Shown: positions 44,299-54,870, numbered from the stretch's first letter. The stretch: 64,000 bases of DNA from Phreatobacter aquaticus (GCF_005160265.1 NZ_CP039865.1:4627001-4691000), one strand, 5' to 3'. A program made the numbers and translations. The notes: generated from the sequence alone by a model not told the origin.

Positions 44299-45285
44299 TC
44301 ACCCCGCTGGTTCGATCCCCGCCGCCTTGATGATCTCGGCCCAGGTCTGCATTTCCTGCAGATGGTAGGGCTTGAACGCTGCCGGATCGCGCGCCGTGAT
44401 CGAGAAGCCGAGCTTGCCGATCGCTTCCACAACCGAGGGCTTGGCGAGCGAGGCCATGATCTCGCCCGACAGGCGGTCGAGCGCTGCCTGCGGCACGGCG
44501 GCCGGGGCGAAGAAGGCCGTCCAGCTCTCGGCATCGGCATTGGTCACGCCCTGCTCGCGCAGCGTCGGCAGGTTCGGCAGCTTGTCGTTGCGCTTCGGCG
44601 AGCCGATGGCGATGCCGCGCATCAGGCCGCCCTGGATCTGGGTGAACACGCTCGCCATGGTGGAATTGGCGACATCGATGCGACCGCCGACAATGTCCTG
44701 CACCAGCGGCGCCGCGCCGCGATAGGGCACATGGGTCATCTTGATGCCGGTGCGCACCATGAACAATTCGGTGGAGAGGTGCGAGCCCGAGCCGACGCCG
44801 GTCGAGCCATAGTTCAGTTCGCCGGGCTTCGACTTCGCAAGCTGGATCAGCTCCTGGATCGACTTGGCCGGCGAGTCGTTCTTCACGACGAAAATGTGCT
44901 CGAAGGCACCGGCCCCGGCCAGCGGATAGAAATCCTTCACGGCGTCATAGCCCGGTTCCTTCAGGAGGAACATGTTGTTGCCGTGGGTCTGGTTGTTGCC
45001 GAAGGTGATCAGATGGCCATCGGCCTCGCCCTTGGCGACTTGCCGTGTGCCGATGGCGCCCGACGCGCCGCCGACATTCTCCACCACCACCTGCTGTCCC
45101 AGCGCCGTGGAAATGTCCTGCGCAACGATGCGCGCGATGCCATCGGTCGGTCCGCCGGCCGGATAGGCCACCACCAGGCGGATCGGCCGCGAGGGCGCCC
45201 AGCGGGTCTGCGCATCGGCATGGCGGATGAAGGCAGGAGCCGCTAAGCCCAATCCGAACAAAACCCTCCGACTAATCATAGGCAT
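44299..45285 (-). CDS. Bug family tripartite tricarboxylate transporter substrate-binding protein
   Basis: A 328-residue exported solute receptor (TctC/Bug type). After a Tat-like N-terminus (MPMISRRVLFGLGLAAPAFIRHADA) come PIRLVVAYPAGGPTDGIARIVAQ, VVVENVGGASGAIGTRQVAKGEADGH, PYRGAAPLVQDIVGGRIDVA and a C-terminal half typical of the family. No TctA or TctB permease gene is adjacent. ATG at 45285 follows GAGGGAGAG; a second Met is two residues on. The ligand is probably a carboxylate. The AT-rich islet begins just upstream. Confidence 0.93.
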   Translation of the reverse strand: MPMISRRVLFGLGLAAPAFIRHADAQTRWAPSRPIRLVVAYPAGGPTDGIARIVAQDISTALGQQVVVENVGGASGAIGTRQVAKGEADGHLITFGNNQTHGNNMFLLKEPGYDAVKDFYPLAGAGAFEHIFVVKNDSPAKSIQELIQLAKSKPGELNYGSTGVGSGSHLSTELFMVRTGIKMTHVPYRGAAPLVQDIVGGRIDVANSTMASVFTQIQGGLMRGIAIGSPKRNDKLPNLPTLREQGVTNADAESWTAFFAPAAVPQAALDRLSGEIMASLAKPSVVEAIGKLGFSITARDPAAFKPYHLQEMQTWAEIIKAAGIEPAG

Positions 45286-48097
<2,812 letters not shown>

Positions 48098-48120
48098 ACC
48101 TTCTTCGTTTCGAGACCATC

Positions 48121-48151
48121 AGGGCGCGTCGGGCAACCGGCGCGCCCTTTG
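48121..48151 (+). terminator. Terminator after aspartate aminotransferase
   Basis: A 12-bp stem (48121-48132 with 48137-48148, one G-T pair) with a GCAA loop, followed by TTT. It lies 23 bases after the stop codon. The U-tract is short. Confidence 0.7.
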
Positions 48152-48274
48152 TGCCTTTGGGAGCGCGGCCTTGCGGCGGCGAGCGATTTTTTAGGCCCTC
48201 GCGGCAACCCCGGCGCATCGGGCGGGTTCTTCACCCATGGGGCGACAAGCCCCGCAAAGATGAAGGAACACCCG

Positions 48275-48820
48275 ATGACCACGAACAAGACGCTCCGCAA
48301 CCTGCTCACCGCCACCGCTGCCGTCGCCTTGCTGTCGACCGGCGTGCTGGCCCAGACCGCGCCGTCGACCCAGACCACGCCGATGGCACCCACCACCCAG
48401 GCTCCGGCCACCCGTGGCGGCGCATCGACCACAATGTCGGGCAACGAGACGACGTCGTCGCGCATTGTCGGTGCCGCCATCTATGCGCCGAAGCAGGCAG
48501 GTTCGCGGACTGACGCAGCCTCCCCGATGACCACCGGCTCGGTCTCCGGCTTCCCGACCATGTCGGATGCCGACTGGAAGACCATGACCTCCAACCATGA
48601 TCGCATCGGCGAGATCGACAATCTCGTCATCGGCAATGATGGCCGCGTCCACCAGGTGGTGATGGGCGTCGGCGGCTTCCTCGGCATCGGGGAGAAGTCG
48701 GTCGCGGTGAACTTCACCGATGTCCGCTGGCAGATGGACTCCAACGGCAAGGTGTTCGGCGTGATCCAGCGCACCAAGGAGCAGCTGAACCAGGCTCCGG
48801 CCTTCGTCGATCGCAGCTGA
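48275..48820 (+). CDS. Secreted PRC-barrel domain protein
   Basis: A 181-residue exported protein: signal peptide (MTTNKTLRNLLTATAAVALLSTGVLAQ), a Thr/Ala/Pro-rich linker of about 60 residues, and a C-terminal PRC-barrel (DRIGEIDNLVIGNDGRVHQVVMGVGGFLGIGEKSVAVNFTDVRW). PRC-barrels are small beta-barrels first seen in photosynthetic reaction centre H subunits and used in many envelope proteins. ATG at 48275 follows GAAGGA. A hairpin follows downstream. Function unknown. Confidence 0.85.
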   Translation: MTTNKTLRNLLTATAAVALLSTGVLAQTAPSTQTTPMAPTTQAPATRGGASTTMSGNETTSSRIVGAAIYAPKQAGSRTDAASPMTTGSVSGFPTMSDADWKTMTSNHDRIGEIDNLVIGNDGRVHQVVMGVGGFLGIGEKSVAVNFTDVRWQMDSNGKVFGVIQRTKEQLNQAPAFVDRS

Positions 48821-48852
48821 CCCTCGGCCGTTTGAACGGCTCGCACTTCTGG

Positions 48853-48879
48853 ACGCCACGGCCCTCGCGGCCGTGGCGT
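48853..48879 (+). terminator. Hairpin after the PRC-barrel gene
   Basis: A perfect 11-bp stem (ACGCCACGGCC with GGCCGTGGCGT) and 5-base loop, 33 bases after the stop. There is no U-tract, so it may be a weak terminator or mRNA-end hairpin. Confidence 0.5.
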
Positions 48880-48922
48880 TCGGCTGTGTGAAGGCCGGAT
48901 CAGAAATCCGAGGTATCGGCTG

Positions 48923-48953
48923 AACCTTTTCAGCGAACCTCGCGACCCATGGT
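48923..48953 (+). promoter_or_regulatory. ECF-type promoter element B (GAACC-N16-CGACCCATGG)
   Basis: GAACC (48923-48927), 16 bases beginning TTTTC, then CGACCCATGG (48944-48953) and TCAAGTGA. It is nearly identical to element C at 49742, including the bases after the -10-like box. It lies 175 bases before the start of the first Cys-rich gene. Confidence 0.65.
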
Positions 48954-49094
48954 CAAGTGAGGGGCTCAAGGGCCACTCTTCGCGACAGTCCCAGGCGATA
49001 CGGCGCCTCTCGTCGGGATGTCCAACAAGGACCAACGGCCTCACGGCTCGCGGTTCGCGACGACACGCGGTTGATCCGCGACACCATGCCTGAA

Positions 49095-49111
49095 GGGCGG
49101 CTTGGCCGCCC
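49095..49111 (+). promoter_or_regulatory. Leader hairpin 17 bases upstream of the Cys-rich gene
   Basis: A 7-bp stem GGGCGGC with GCCGCCC and a TTG loop, just before the ribosome-binding region of the gene starting at 49129. It could modulate translation. No such hairpin is present before the paralogue at 49824. Confidence 0.35.
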
Positions 49112-49128
49112 CGATCCGGAGCCTTGCC

Positions 49129-49398
49129 ATGGTCAAGACCCTGACCCGCACCGCTATCCTTGCCGGCCTCGTGATGACCGGCGGTCTCGCGCTGGCGCAG
49201 GACACGCCTGCCGGCGTCCGCGCCAATCCCGTCTATTGCACCGGCTGCCTCTGTGAGGACACGCCGCCCCAGATGACCACGCCTGGCCGCTGGGTACGCT
49301 CCGGCACCATGGGCGCCCGCATCACGCTGCGCTGGCAGCCGAGCGATCCGCCGCATGGCCAGGTCGCCATGGGCTGCCGCCCGCCCGCGCGGGGATAG
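49129..49398 (+). CDS. Small Cys-rich secreted protein (paralogue B1)
   Basis: An 89-residue exported protein: signal peptide (MVKTLTRTAILAGLVMTGGLALA), then a domain with YCTGCLCEDTPPQM, GRWVRSGTM and a last cysteine near the end (four Cys in all). The protein at 49824-50096 has the same YCxxCLCxxxPPxM and GxWVxxGxM with identical spacing, so the two are paralogues. I do not recognise a family. A promoter element of the shared type lies 175 bases upstream. The spaced Cys could bind a metal or form disulfides. Confidence 0.78.
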   Translation: MVKTLTRTAILAGLVMTGGLALAQDTPAGVRANPVYCTGCLCEDTPPQMTTPGRWVRSGTMGARITLRWQPSDPPHGQVAMGCRPPARG

Positions 49399-49455
49399 AT
49401 TTCGAGGCACTGGAGGGTTTTCAGGACAGCTCGCGGGCCTTCTGCGCTCACTTTG

Positions 49456-49592
49456 TCACCCCCGGCGAGGCCAAAGGCCGAGGGAAGGGGGGCCAGACTT
49501 CCTTCGCTCATCGCCGCTGCCGTGTCGGCTTCCACCCAGCCACAACATTTCCTGGATCCCCTTCCCTCGGCCTTTGGCCTCGCCGGGGATGA
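49456..49592. repeat. Inverted repeat IR4, 35-bp arms, one mismatch
   Basis: Left arm 49456-49490 and right arm 49558-49592 are reverse complements over 35 bases with one mismatch, separated by 67 bases. Each arm contains CGAGGCCAAAGGCCGAG, itself a palindrome. REP/BIME-like layout between the two Cys-rich paralogues. Confidence 0.9.
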
Positions 49593-49741
49593 CGATGGTG
49601 ACGGTTGGACGTTTCTGGCTCCACCAGATGGAAACCCATGCAGGCACGCGGCGTGGTCAAGCCGCAAGGTTCGTGAGGCCTGATGGGCCTCACCACACGA
49701 CCGCCCTCGCCGCCCGCTCGAAAAATTCTCTCTCCGTCGTC

Positions 49742-49771
49742 GAACCTTTTCTCGTCCCCATCCGACCCATG
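49742..49771 (+). promoter_or_regulatory. ECF-type promoter element C (GAACC-N16-CGACCCATG)
   Basis: GAACC (49742-49746), 16 bases beginning TTTTC, then CGACCCATG (49763-49771) and TTCAAGTGA, 52 bases before the start of the second Cys-rich gene. It matches elements A, B and D in sequence and spacing. Confidence 0.65.
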
Positions 49772-49823
49772 TTCAAGTGATCCACAGAGCGCCCCGAGCG
49801 GGCCACCAGTAGGAGCCAAGACC

Positions 49824-50096
49824 ATGTTCCTCGCCGTTGCCAAGACCGCCTACGCCGCCCTCGCCCTCACCGCCGGTGCCGGCGCCATGTCGGGCGCGAC
49901 CGCCCCCAACGCCGCGACCTCGGCGCGCGCCGTGACCTATTGCGGCCCCTGCCTGTGCACGGCCAACCCGCCTGCCATGAACCAGGCCGGCGACTGGGTT
50001 CCGAACGGCGCCATGCTCGGCGGCTCGCAGGTTCTCAAGTTCCGCCCGCAGGGCTCGGACGTCTCGGCCGCCACCGCCTGCGAGCGCGGCCGCTGA
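49824..50096 (+). CDS. Small Cys-rich secreted protein (paralogue B2)
   Basis: A 90-residue exported protein with a signal-like N-terminus (MFLAVAKTAYAALALTAGAGAMSGATA) and a domain with YCGPCLCTANPPAM, GDWVPNGAM and a final Cys in ACERGR. It is a paralogue of the protein at 49129-49398. ATG at 49824 follows AGGAG. The shared promoter element lies 52 bases upstream. The ArsR regulator gene starts 90 bases after the stop. Confidence 0.78.
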   Translation: MFLAVAKTAYAALALTAGAGAMSGATAPNAATSARAVTYCGPCLCTANPPAMNQAGDWVPNGAMLGGSQVLKFRPQGSDVSAATACERGR

Positions 50097-50186
50097 CAAC
50101 CATCCATGCTTTGTGGCAGCGCAAGGCATACGAATTTATACGTGCATAGACTGGCCCCATTCTTAAGAACGGATGGGGAAGCGTGC

Positions 50187-50495
50187 ATGACAGATTCCTG
50201 CGCAGACAAACTGACAGAGGCGGCCAAGGCCGAATTGCTGCTGAAGCCGATGGCGCATGCGCAGCGCCTCGTGCTGCTGGCCTGCATGGGCCGGGGCGAA
50301 TTGTCGAGCAGCACCATTGCCGCCCGCGCCGGCTTTCGCCTGCCGATCGTCAGCCACCATCTCGGCGTGCTGCGCAATGCCGGCGTGATCGCCTCGCGCC
50401 GCGACAGCCGCGAAGTGTTCCACCGCATCATTTCGCCCGAAGCGCAGCGGGTGATGGAAGCGCTCGGCGGCAGGCCAGCCGATCAGGCGGCCTGA
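50187..50495 (+). CDS. ArsR family transcriptional regulator
   Basis: A 102-residue winged-helix repressor of the ArsR/SmtB family. The DNA-binding helix is in AARAGFRLPIVSHHLGVLRNAGVIASRRDSREVFHRI. The metal-binding ELCVCDL motif of arsenic and zinc sensors is absent. It has cysteines at residues 5 and about 33 (LLACMGRGE); the second is placed like one of the redox or persulfide-sensing Cys of BigR/SqrR, but the second conserved Cys of that group is missing. An AT-rich stretch (about 50131-50157) precedes the gene and may hold its operator. Target genes could include the neighbouring Cys-rich proteins; that is inference. Confidence 0.88.
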   Translation: MTDSCADKLTEAAKAELLLKPMAHAQRLVLLACMGRGELSSSTIAARAGFRLPIVSHHLGVLRNAGVIASRRDSREVFHRIISPEAQRVMEALGGRPADQAA

Positions 50496-50533
50496 TGGTC
50501 CCCCTGATGGTCCCATCGACATCGCGCATGAAA

Positions 50534-50557
50534 AAAGCCGCCCCGAAGGGCGGCTTT
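50534..50557. terminator. Bidirectional terminator between arsR and omp genes
   Basis: A perfect 10-bp stem (AAAGCCGCCC with GGGCGGCTTT) and CGAA loop, with T-rich sequence on both sides (TTTCCTTT on the plus strand, TTTTTT on the minus strand). It lies between the convergent arsR and outer-membrane protein genes. Confidence 0.85.
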
Positions 50558-50576
50558 CCTTTGCCAGGCAAATGGC

Positions 50577-51326
50577 TCAGTAGCGGGCGACGACCGCCGA
50601 CGGGCCGGTCGAGAACAGATAGTTGACGCCCACCTTGACGGCATGAACGTCGCCGCGTTGCGTGACCCAGATCGACGGCGCACCGGCCATGTCGGTGCGG
50701 AACGTGCCGAAGTTCATGTAATTGTACTCAAGCTTCGCCGTCAGGTTCTGCGTGACCGCATATTCCAGACCCGCGCCGACCATCAGGCCAAGCCGGGTCG
50801 TCGATCCCGAAATGTAAGCGTTCTGGTTGTGGCCGACCGAGAAGCCGCCGACCGCCAGACCAGCCTTCGCAAACAGCAGGGCGCGGCCGAAGGTGACACC
50901 GAGGCGCGGGGCCAGCGTCGCCGTCCAGCTCAGCGAGCGATCGAACACCGGCACGCCGGCGCCACGCAGGATGGAGGTCGTCGACGACTTCTTGAAGCCA
51001 AGCGCGGAGAGATCAGCCTCGAGACCCAGAACCAGGTTGTTGATCTGGTAATTGTAGCCGATCTGCATGCCGCCCATCAGCGCTGAACCACCGAGATTCT
51101 GCATGTCGAAGCCGGCAAAGGCGTTCCACGGCGTGAAGGCATTGTAGCCGCTGGACACCGAGGCCGCGCCCAGATGACCGCCGATATAGAAGCCCGTCCA
51201 GTTCATGCCGGCAGGCGCAACCGCCACGGCCGTCATCGGCATACGGGCCGGTCCGAGATCGGCCGCCGAAGCCGTTCCGACGCCCAACAGGGCGATTGCC
51301 AAAGCGAGACCGCTGACCTTGCGCAT
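50577..51326 (-). CDS. Outer-membrane beta-barrel protein (Omp25/porin-like)
   Basis: A 249-residue outer-membrane protein with a signal peptide (MRKVSGLALAIALLGVGTASAA), the start of an Omp25-type barrel MNWTGFYIGGHLGAAS, SALMGGMQIGYNYQINNLVLGLEADL, then alternating beta strands, and a C-terminal barrel strand with KLEYNYMNFG...VHAVKVGVNYLF. The last residues after the barrel (STGPSAVVARY) end in an aromatic residue as BAM substrates often do. ATG at 51326 follows GGAGAG; a second Met four residues earlier is also possible. A hairpin lies in its leader. Confidence 0.9.
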   Translation of the reverse strand: MRKVSGLALAIALLGVGTASAADLGPARMPMTAVAVAPAGMNWTGFYIGGHLGAASVSSGYNAFTPWNAFAGFDMQNLGGSALMGGMQIGYNYQINNLVLGLEADLSALGFKKSSTTSILRGAGVPVFDRSLSWTATLAPRLGVTFGRALLFAKAGLAVGGFSVGHNQNAYISGSTTRLGLMVGAGLEYAVTQNLTAKLEYNYMNFGTFRTDMAGAPSIWVTQRGDVHAVKVGVNYLFSTGPSAVVARY

Positions 51327-51346
51327 GATGCTCTCCATTGCTTGTT

Positions 51347-51362
51347 CCACCAGTCGTGGTGG
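51347..51362 (-). promoter_or_regulatory. Leader hairpin of the outer-membrane protein mRNA
   Basis: CCACCA and TGGTGG flank four bases, 20 bases upstream of the omp start. Outer-membrane protein mRNAs often carry 5' hairpins for stability or sRNA control. Low confidence. Confidence 0.35.
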
Positions 51363-51604
51363 TTGAAGCAACTATGCGACTCCTGCGTTACGCATCAAGG
51401 AAACAGTCGTTTTCAGGATTTGTTTTGTATCTGGAGTCGCCGGAGCGCCACAGTTCGAGCATTCTATAACTATGAAAAACAAGACGAAGGGATGATGTCT
51501 TTCGCCAATACATGAGGTCTGGATAGAACAGCCGGCCAGACATGCCGCAGATCTGGCGCTATCCGTGTTCAGAGCGCCTTCTGCTCCCGCGGGGTCAGGC
51601 CGCC

Positions 51605-52009
51605 TCAGCCGCCCTTCATCGCCATCAACCGCGCGCCCATCATCTGGTGGAGCATGTTGATCGCCTTCAGCGGGCGGACCATCACCTTGAAATGGCTGAT
51701 CCGGTCCTCGGCATCCCACGTGATCATGTCGATGCCGTTGAGCGTGATCCCCTCGATCACCGTCTCGAATTCCAGCACGGCCGAGTTCTCCCCGATCCAC
51801 TCGTTGAGGTACCGGAACGAGCCGTTGTTGAGCACATCCAACGCCGCCGTCAGATAGGCCTTGGTGATCGCCTTGCCCACCTGCGGCGTGTGCACCACGG
51901 GTGAGACGAACACCACATCGTCGGCGAGCAGCTGCTCGAGGCCGGACGCATCGCGCGCCTCCGCCAGCGCATGCCAGTCACGGATGGCCTTCGGCTGGGT
52001 GGCGGTCAT
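51605..52009 (-). CDS. NTF2-like (SnoaL-type) protein
   Basis: A 134-residue cone-shaped alpha+beta protein of the NTF2-like superfamily, with RDWHALAEARDASGLEQLLADDVVFVSPV at the start, the central LNNGSFRYLNEWIGENSAVLEFETVIEGI and WDAEDRISHFKVMVRPLKAIN. Such proteins bind small ligands or act as isomerases; the ligand is not known. ATG at 52009 is preferred to one two residues earlier because GGGG then lies at a normal distance. No operon partner is evident. Confidence 0.85.
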   Translation of the reverse strand: MTATQPKAIRDWHALAEARDASGLEQLLADDVVFVSPVVHTPQVGKAITKAYLTAALDVLNNGSFRYLNEWIGENSAVLEFETVIEGITLNGIDMITWDAEDRISHFKVMVRPLKAINMLHQMMGARLMAMKGG

Positions 52010-52136
52010 AGGCATCCCCTTTTCACGGTCATGATCAGGCAGCCTAGCGGATGGCAGGAGCCCCGTGCCTTCGCCCGTTCGGGGGAGATCGCGCAGGGGC
52101 AAGTGCCCCCGCTCCCTTCCGCAACGGCACGCGACG

Positions 52137-52151
52137 TTAACCCTTTCTTTA
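52137..52151. promoter_or_regulatory. Near-consensus CtrA box
   Basis: TTAA-N7-TTTA, one base from the CtrA consensus, 64 bases before the start of the membrane protein at 52215. A single imperfect site is weak evidence. Confidence 0.25.
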
Positions 52152-52214
52152 CCATTTCGTTGCCGCCCCTCCCTCCCCCGCCTAGGCTTCGCTCCGGGAC
52201 TGGGAGTTCAGGGC

Positions 52215-52757
52215 ATGCGACGGCTGATCGTCACCTTCTGCGCCATCTATCTCGCGGCTGTCGCATTGGCCTCCGCCACGACAGGCTGGGGCCTGATCGA
52301 GGCCGTACCCGGCTATCGCCTGTCGATCCTCTGGATGTCGCCGGAAACGCTCGCCGCCCGGCTCGACGCCTTTGTCGGCGCCGGCCGCATCTTCGAGGCC
52401 GAGGTCTATGCCGGCGCCCACGCCGTCTCGTGGGCGATCATGCTGACGCTGGTGCTGGTCGGCACGATAAGGCCGTTCCTCGGCCCCTCCGAGCCGATCG
52501 CCAACATGCGCTCCAGCGCCGTGGTGCTGGGCGGCCTGGCCGGCCTTGTCCTGCTCGCCCACTGGTCGCGGCCGCTGCTCGATGAAGCCAGCCGCATTCC
52601 GTCCGCCTCCACCACGCTGTCGTCCATGCCGGCCTATTGGCTGGTTGGCATGGCGGTCTCGGCGGCGATCACCGGCGCGCATCTCTCCATGCTTGCCCAC
52701 GATGCCGTGCTGTGGGCCCGCGCCCGCTACAGCGGACCTCAGGCTTCCGCCGCCTGA
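52215..52757 (+). CDS. Membrane protein of unknown function
   Basis: A 180-residue protein with four predicted transmembrane helices (RLIVTFCAIYLAAVALASATTGW, AVSWAIMLTLVLVGTI, SSAVVLGGLAGLVLLAHWS, and PAYWLVGMAVSAAITGAHLSML). I do not recognise a family. ATG at 52215 follows GGAGTTCAGGG. The 3' end abuts the convergent histidine kinase gene with no gap (52757/52758). Confidence 0.75.
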   Translation: MRRLIVTFCAIYLAAVALASATTGWGLIEAVPGYRLSILWMSPETLAARLDAFVGAGRIFEAEVYAGAHAVSWAIMLTLVLVGTIRPFLGPSEPIANMRSSAVVLGGLAGLVLLAHWSRPLLDEASRIPSASTTLSSMPAYWLVGMAVSAAITGAHLSMLAHDAVLWARARYSGPQASAA

Positions 52758-54170
52758 TCAGACCGGAATTCGGACCGTCGCGCGCAGGCCGCCGAGCGGG
52801 CTGTCGAGCAGCGAAATCTCGCCGCCGTGCGAGCGGGCGATGTCGCGGGCGATCGCAAGTCCCAGGCCCGAGCCGCCCTCGTCGACATTGCGCGCGTCAT
52901 CGAGCCTGAGGAACGGCTTGAACACGTCCTCGCGCCGCTCCATCGGAATGCCCGGCCCATCGTCGTCCACGGTAACCGACAGCCAGCGATGGTCGCGATG
53001 GCCGATGATCGCCACCTTGTCGGCATGGCGGGCCGAATTGGTGATCAGATTGGCGAGGCAGCGCTTGAACGCATCGGCGCGCACTTTCACCATCGGCTCG
53101 CCATGGAACGACACGGTCGCCTCCTGGCCCGCCCGCTCGGCATCGCCGCGCAATTCCTCCAGCAGCGCGGCCACGTCGGTCTCGACCGGCAATTCGCCGG
53201 AATCGCCGCGGGCAAAGGCGAGATAGGCCTCCAGCATGCGCGCCATCTCGTCGACATCGCGCAGCATGGCCTCGGTCTCCGGCCCCTCCGGCAAGAGCGC
53301 CAGTTCCAGCTTGAACCGGGTTAGCACGGTTCTCAGATCGTGGCTGACGCCGGCGAGCATCGTGGTGCGCTGGTCGATCTGCCGCTCGATGCGCCGCTTC
53401 ATCTCGATGAAGGCGAGCGCCGCCGCCCTCACCTCGCTCGCGCCGCGGGGCCGAAAGCCGATGACCTCTCGCCCCTTGCCGAAATCCTCGGCCGCCGCCG
53501 CCAGCGCCTGGATCGGCCGGATCTGGTTGCGCAGGAACAGGATGGCGATGCCGAGCAGGATGACGGAGGCGATCACCATCCAGACCAGGAAGATGTGACT
53601 GTTGGAGGCATAGGCCATGCCGCGCCGGGCGAAGACCTTGAGAATCGAGCCGTTCTCGAGCTGCACGCGGATTTCGACCAGCGCGGAATTGCCCACCGTA
53701 TCGATCCAGAAGGGCCGCCCGGTCTGCAAAGCGATCTCGCGCGACAAGGCCGCGTCCAGAACGTCGAAGAACGGCCGCGGCCCCGCCGCCGGCAAGGGCT
53801 CGGGCGGCAGGATCTCGATCATCAGGTTGAGCCGGTCGCGGGCGATGCGCCGGAGCGTCTCGTAATCGCGGTCCTGCGGATAGGTCTTGTGGATGTCGAT
53901 CAGGGCCGCGATGTCCTGCGTCACCGCCGCCGACAGGCGATAGGTGACGAGCTGCCAATGCCGCTCCATGAACACATAGGCGACGATCGACTGCAGGATG
54001 ACGATCGGCGCGATCACGATGATCAGCGAGCGGGCATAAAGCCCCTTCGGCATGAACTCGTTGAACCGCCGCGCGAAACTCTCGGCCCGCTGGGTCAGGC
54101 CCGTGGCGAGGTTGGCGATGAGGCCGCGCAGGCCCCCATAGGTCGAGCGTGTCTGATCGAAACTGGCCAT
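52758..54170 (-). CDS. Two-component sensor histidine kinase (EnvZ-like)
   Basis: A 470-residue membrane kinase. Two transmembrane helices (about residues 46-70 and 192-213) flank a periplasmic domain of ~120 residues. A HAMP region follows, then the dimerisation and phosphoacceptor motif AGVSHDLRTVLTRFKLELAL with the phospho-His, and the HATPase domain with NLITNSARHAD (N box), DDDGPGIP (G1) and GGSGLGLAIARDIARSHGG (G2). The RTVLTR after the His is less common than RTPLT. No response-regulator gene is in the window, so its partner lies elsewhere. It is divergent from DUF2239. Confidence 0.93.
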   Translation of the reverse strand: MASFDQTRSTYGGLRGLIANLATGLTQRAESFARRFNEFMPKGLYARSLIIVIAPIVILQSIVAYVFMERHWQLVTYRLSAAVTQDIAALIDIHKTYPQDRDYETLRRIARDRLNLMIEILPPEPLPAAGPRPFFDVLDAALSREIALQTGRPFWIDTVGNSALVEIRVQLENGSILKVFARRGMAYASNSHIFLVWMVIASVILLGIAILFLRNQIRPIQALAAAAEDFGKGREVIGFRPRGASEVRAAALAFIEMKRRIERQIDQRTTMLAGVSHDLRTVLTRFKLELALLPEGPETEAMLRDVDEMARMLEAYLAFARGDSGELPVETDVAALLEELRGDAERAGQEATVSFHGEPMVKVRADAFKRCLANLITNSARHADKVAIIGHRDHRWLSVTVDDDGPGIPMERREDVFKPFLRLDDARNVDEGGSGLGLAIARDIARSHGGEISLLDSPLGGLRATVRIPV

Positions 54171-54273
54171 GCCTGGACTTTACCACGGCCGCCCTGATTT
54201 GCGCCAAGCCACAGTTTTCTATTTTTACCCGGATGATATTGACGAGAGCTTTCTTGGCGGCTATCTGGCGCTG

Positions 54274-54870
54274 ATGACCGAACAGCCAGCCCCTCATCCC
54301 GCTACCCTCACCGCCTTCGAAGGCACCACCCGCATTGGCACCGGAGACCGGCTTGCCGTGGCATTGGCCGCCCATACGGCCATGGCCCAGGGCGGCGGCG
54401 ACCCGATCCTCGTCTTCGATGATGCCAGCGGCGAACAGGTGGAATTCGACCTGCGCGGCACCGCCGGTGATGTCGCCGCCCGTCTTGTCCCTGTCCAGGC
54501 GCCCGAGCCGCGCGGCCCCGGCCGCCCGAAGCTCGGCGTCGTCGCCCGCGAGGTGACCCTGCTGCCGCGGCACTGGGACTGGTTGTCGCGCCAGCCCGGC
54601 GGCGCGTCCGTTGCCCTGCGGCGCCTCGTCGAGACGGCAAGGTTTGCCTCCGAAACAGGCGAAGCAGGCGCCCGTGCCCGTGATGCGGCCTACCGCTTCG
54701 CCACCGCCATTGCCGGCAACCAACCGGATTTCGACGAGGCGATGCGGGCGCTGTTTGCCCGCGACGTCAAGGCCTTCGAGGTACGTCTGGCACGCTGGGC
54801 CCCCGACCTTGGCCGTCACGCCCTTGCCATGGCTCAGCCCTGGTTCGCGGATGAGGGCAAAACCCAGTAA
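54274..54870 (+). CDS. DUF2239 family protein
   Basis: A 198-residue protein with the DUF2239 features TLTAFEGTTRIGTGD, VFDDASGEQVEFDLRG, and GRPKLGVVAREVTLLPRHWDWLSRQPGGASVALRRLVE. Nothing is known of its role, though the middle segment recalls small DNA-binding ribbon-helix motifs found in antitoxins. That is only a resemblance. ATG at 54274 is used; the open frame extends 5' to 54169 and overlaps the kinase start. It stands alone, divergent from the kinase. Confidence 0.82.
   Translation: MTEQPAPHPATLTAFEGTTRIGTGDRLAVALAAHTAMAQGGGDPILVFDDASGEQVEFDLRGTAGDVAARLVPVQAPEPRGPGRPKLGVVAREVTLLPRHWDWLSRQPGGASVALRRLVETARFASETGEAGARARDAAYRFATAIAGNQPDFDEAMRALFARDVKAFEVRLARWAPDLGRHALAMAQPWFADEGKTQ

Larger units (their letters stand above)
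48821..49128. other. Intergenic region and long leader of the Cys-rich gene
   Basis: 308 bases: the hairpin at 48853-48879 (probable end of the PRC-barrel transcript), promoter element B at 48923-48953, then a leader of about 175 bases to the ATG at 49129, which holds a 7-bp hairpin near its end. No credible gene was found in the leader. Confidence 0.6.
49399..49823. other. Intergenic region between the two Cys-rich paralogues
   Basis: 425 bases without a convincing gene. It holds inverted repeat IR4 (49456-49592) and promoter element C (49742-49771). Nothing else was recognised. Confidence 0.65.

Noticed and set aside
42484-45246. A 920-codon open frame on the plus strand
   Set aside because: It runs antisense through the GT41, GT87-like and Bug genes, all of which have clear motifs on the minus strand. 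Its translation is low-complexity and rich in Arg, Gly and Ala, as expected of the reverse of GC-rich coding DNA.
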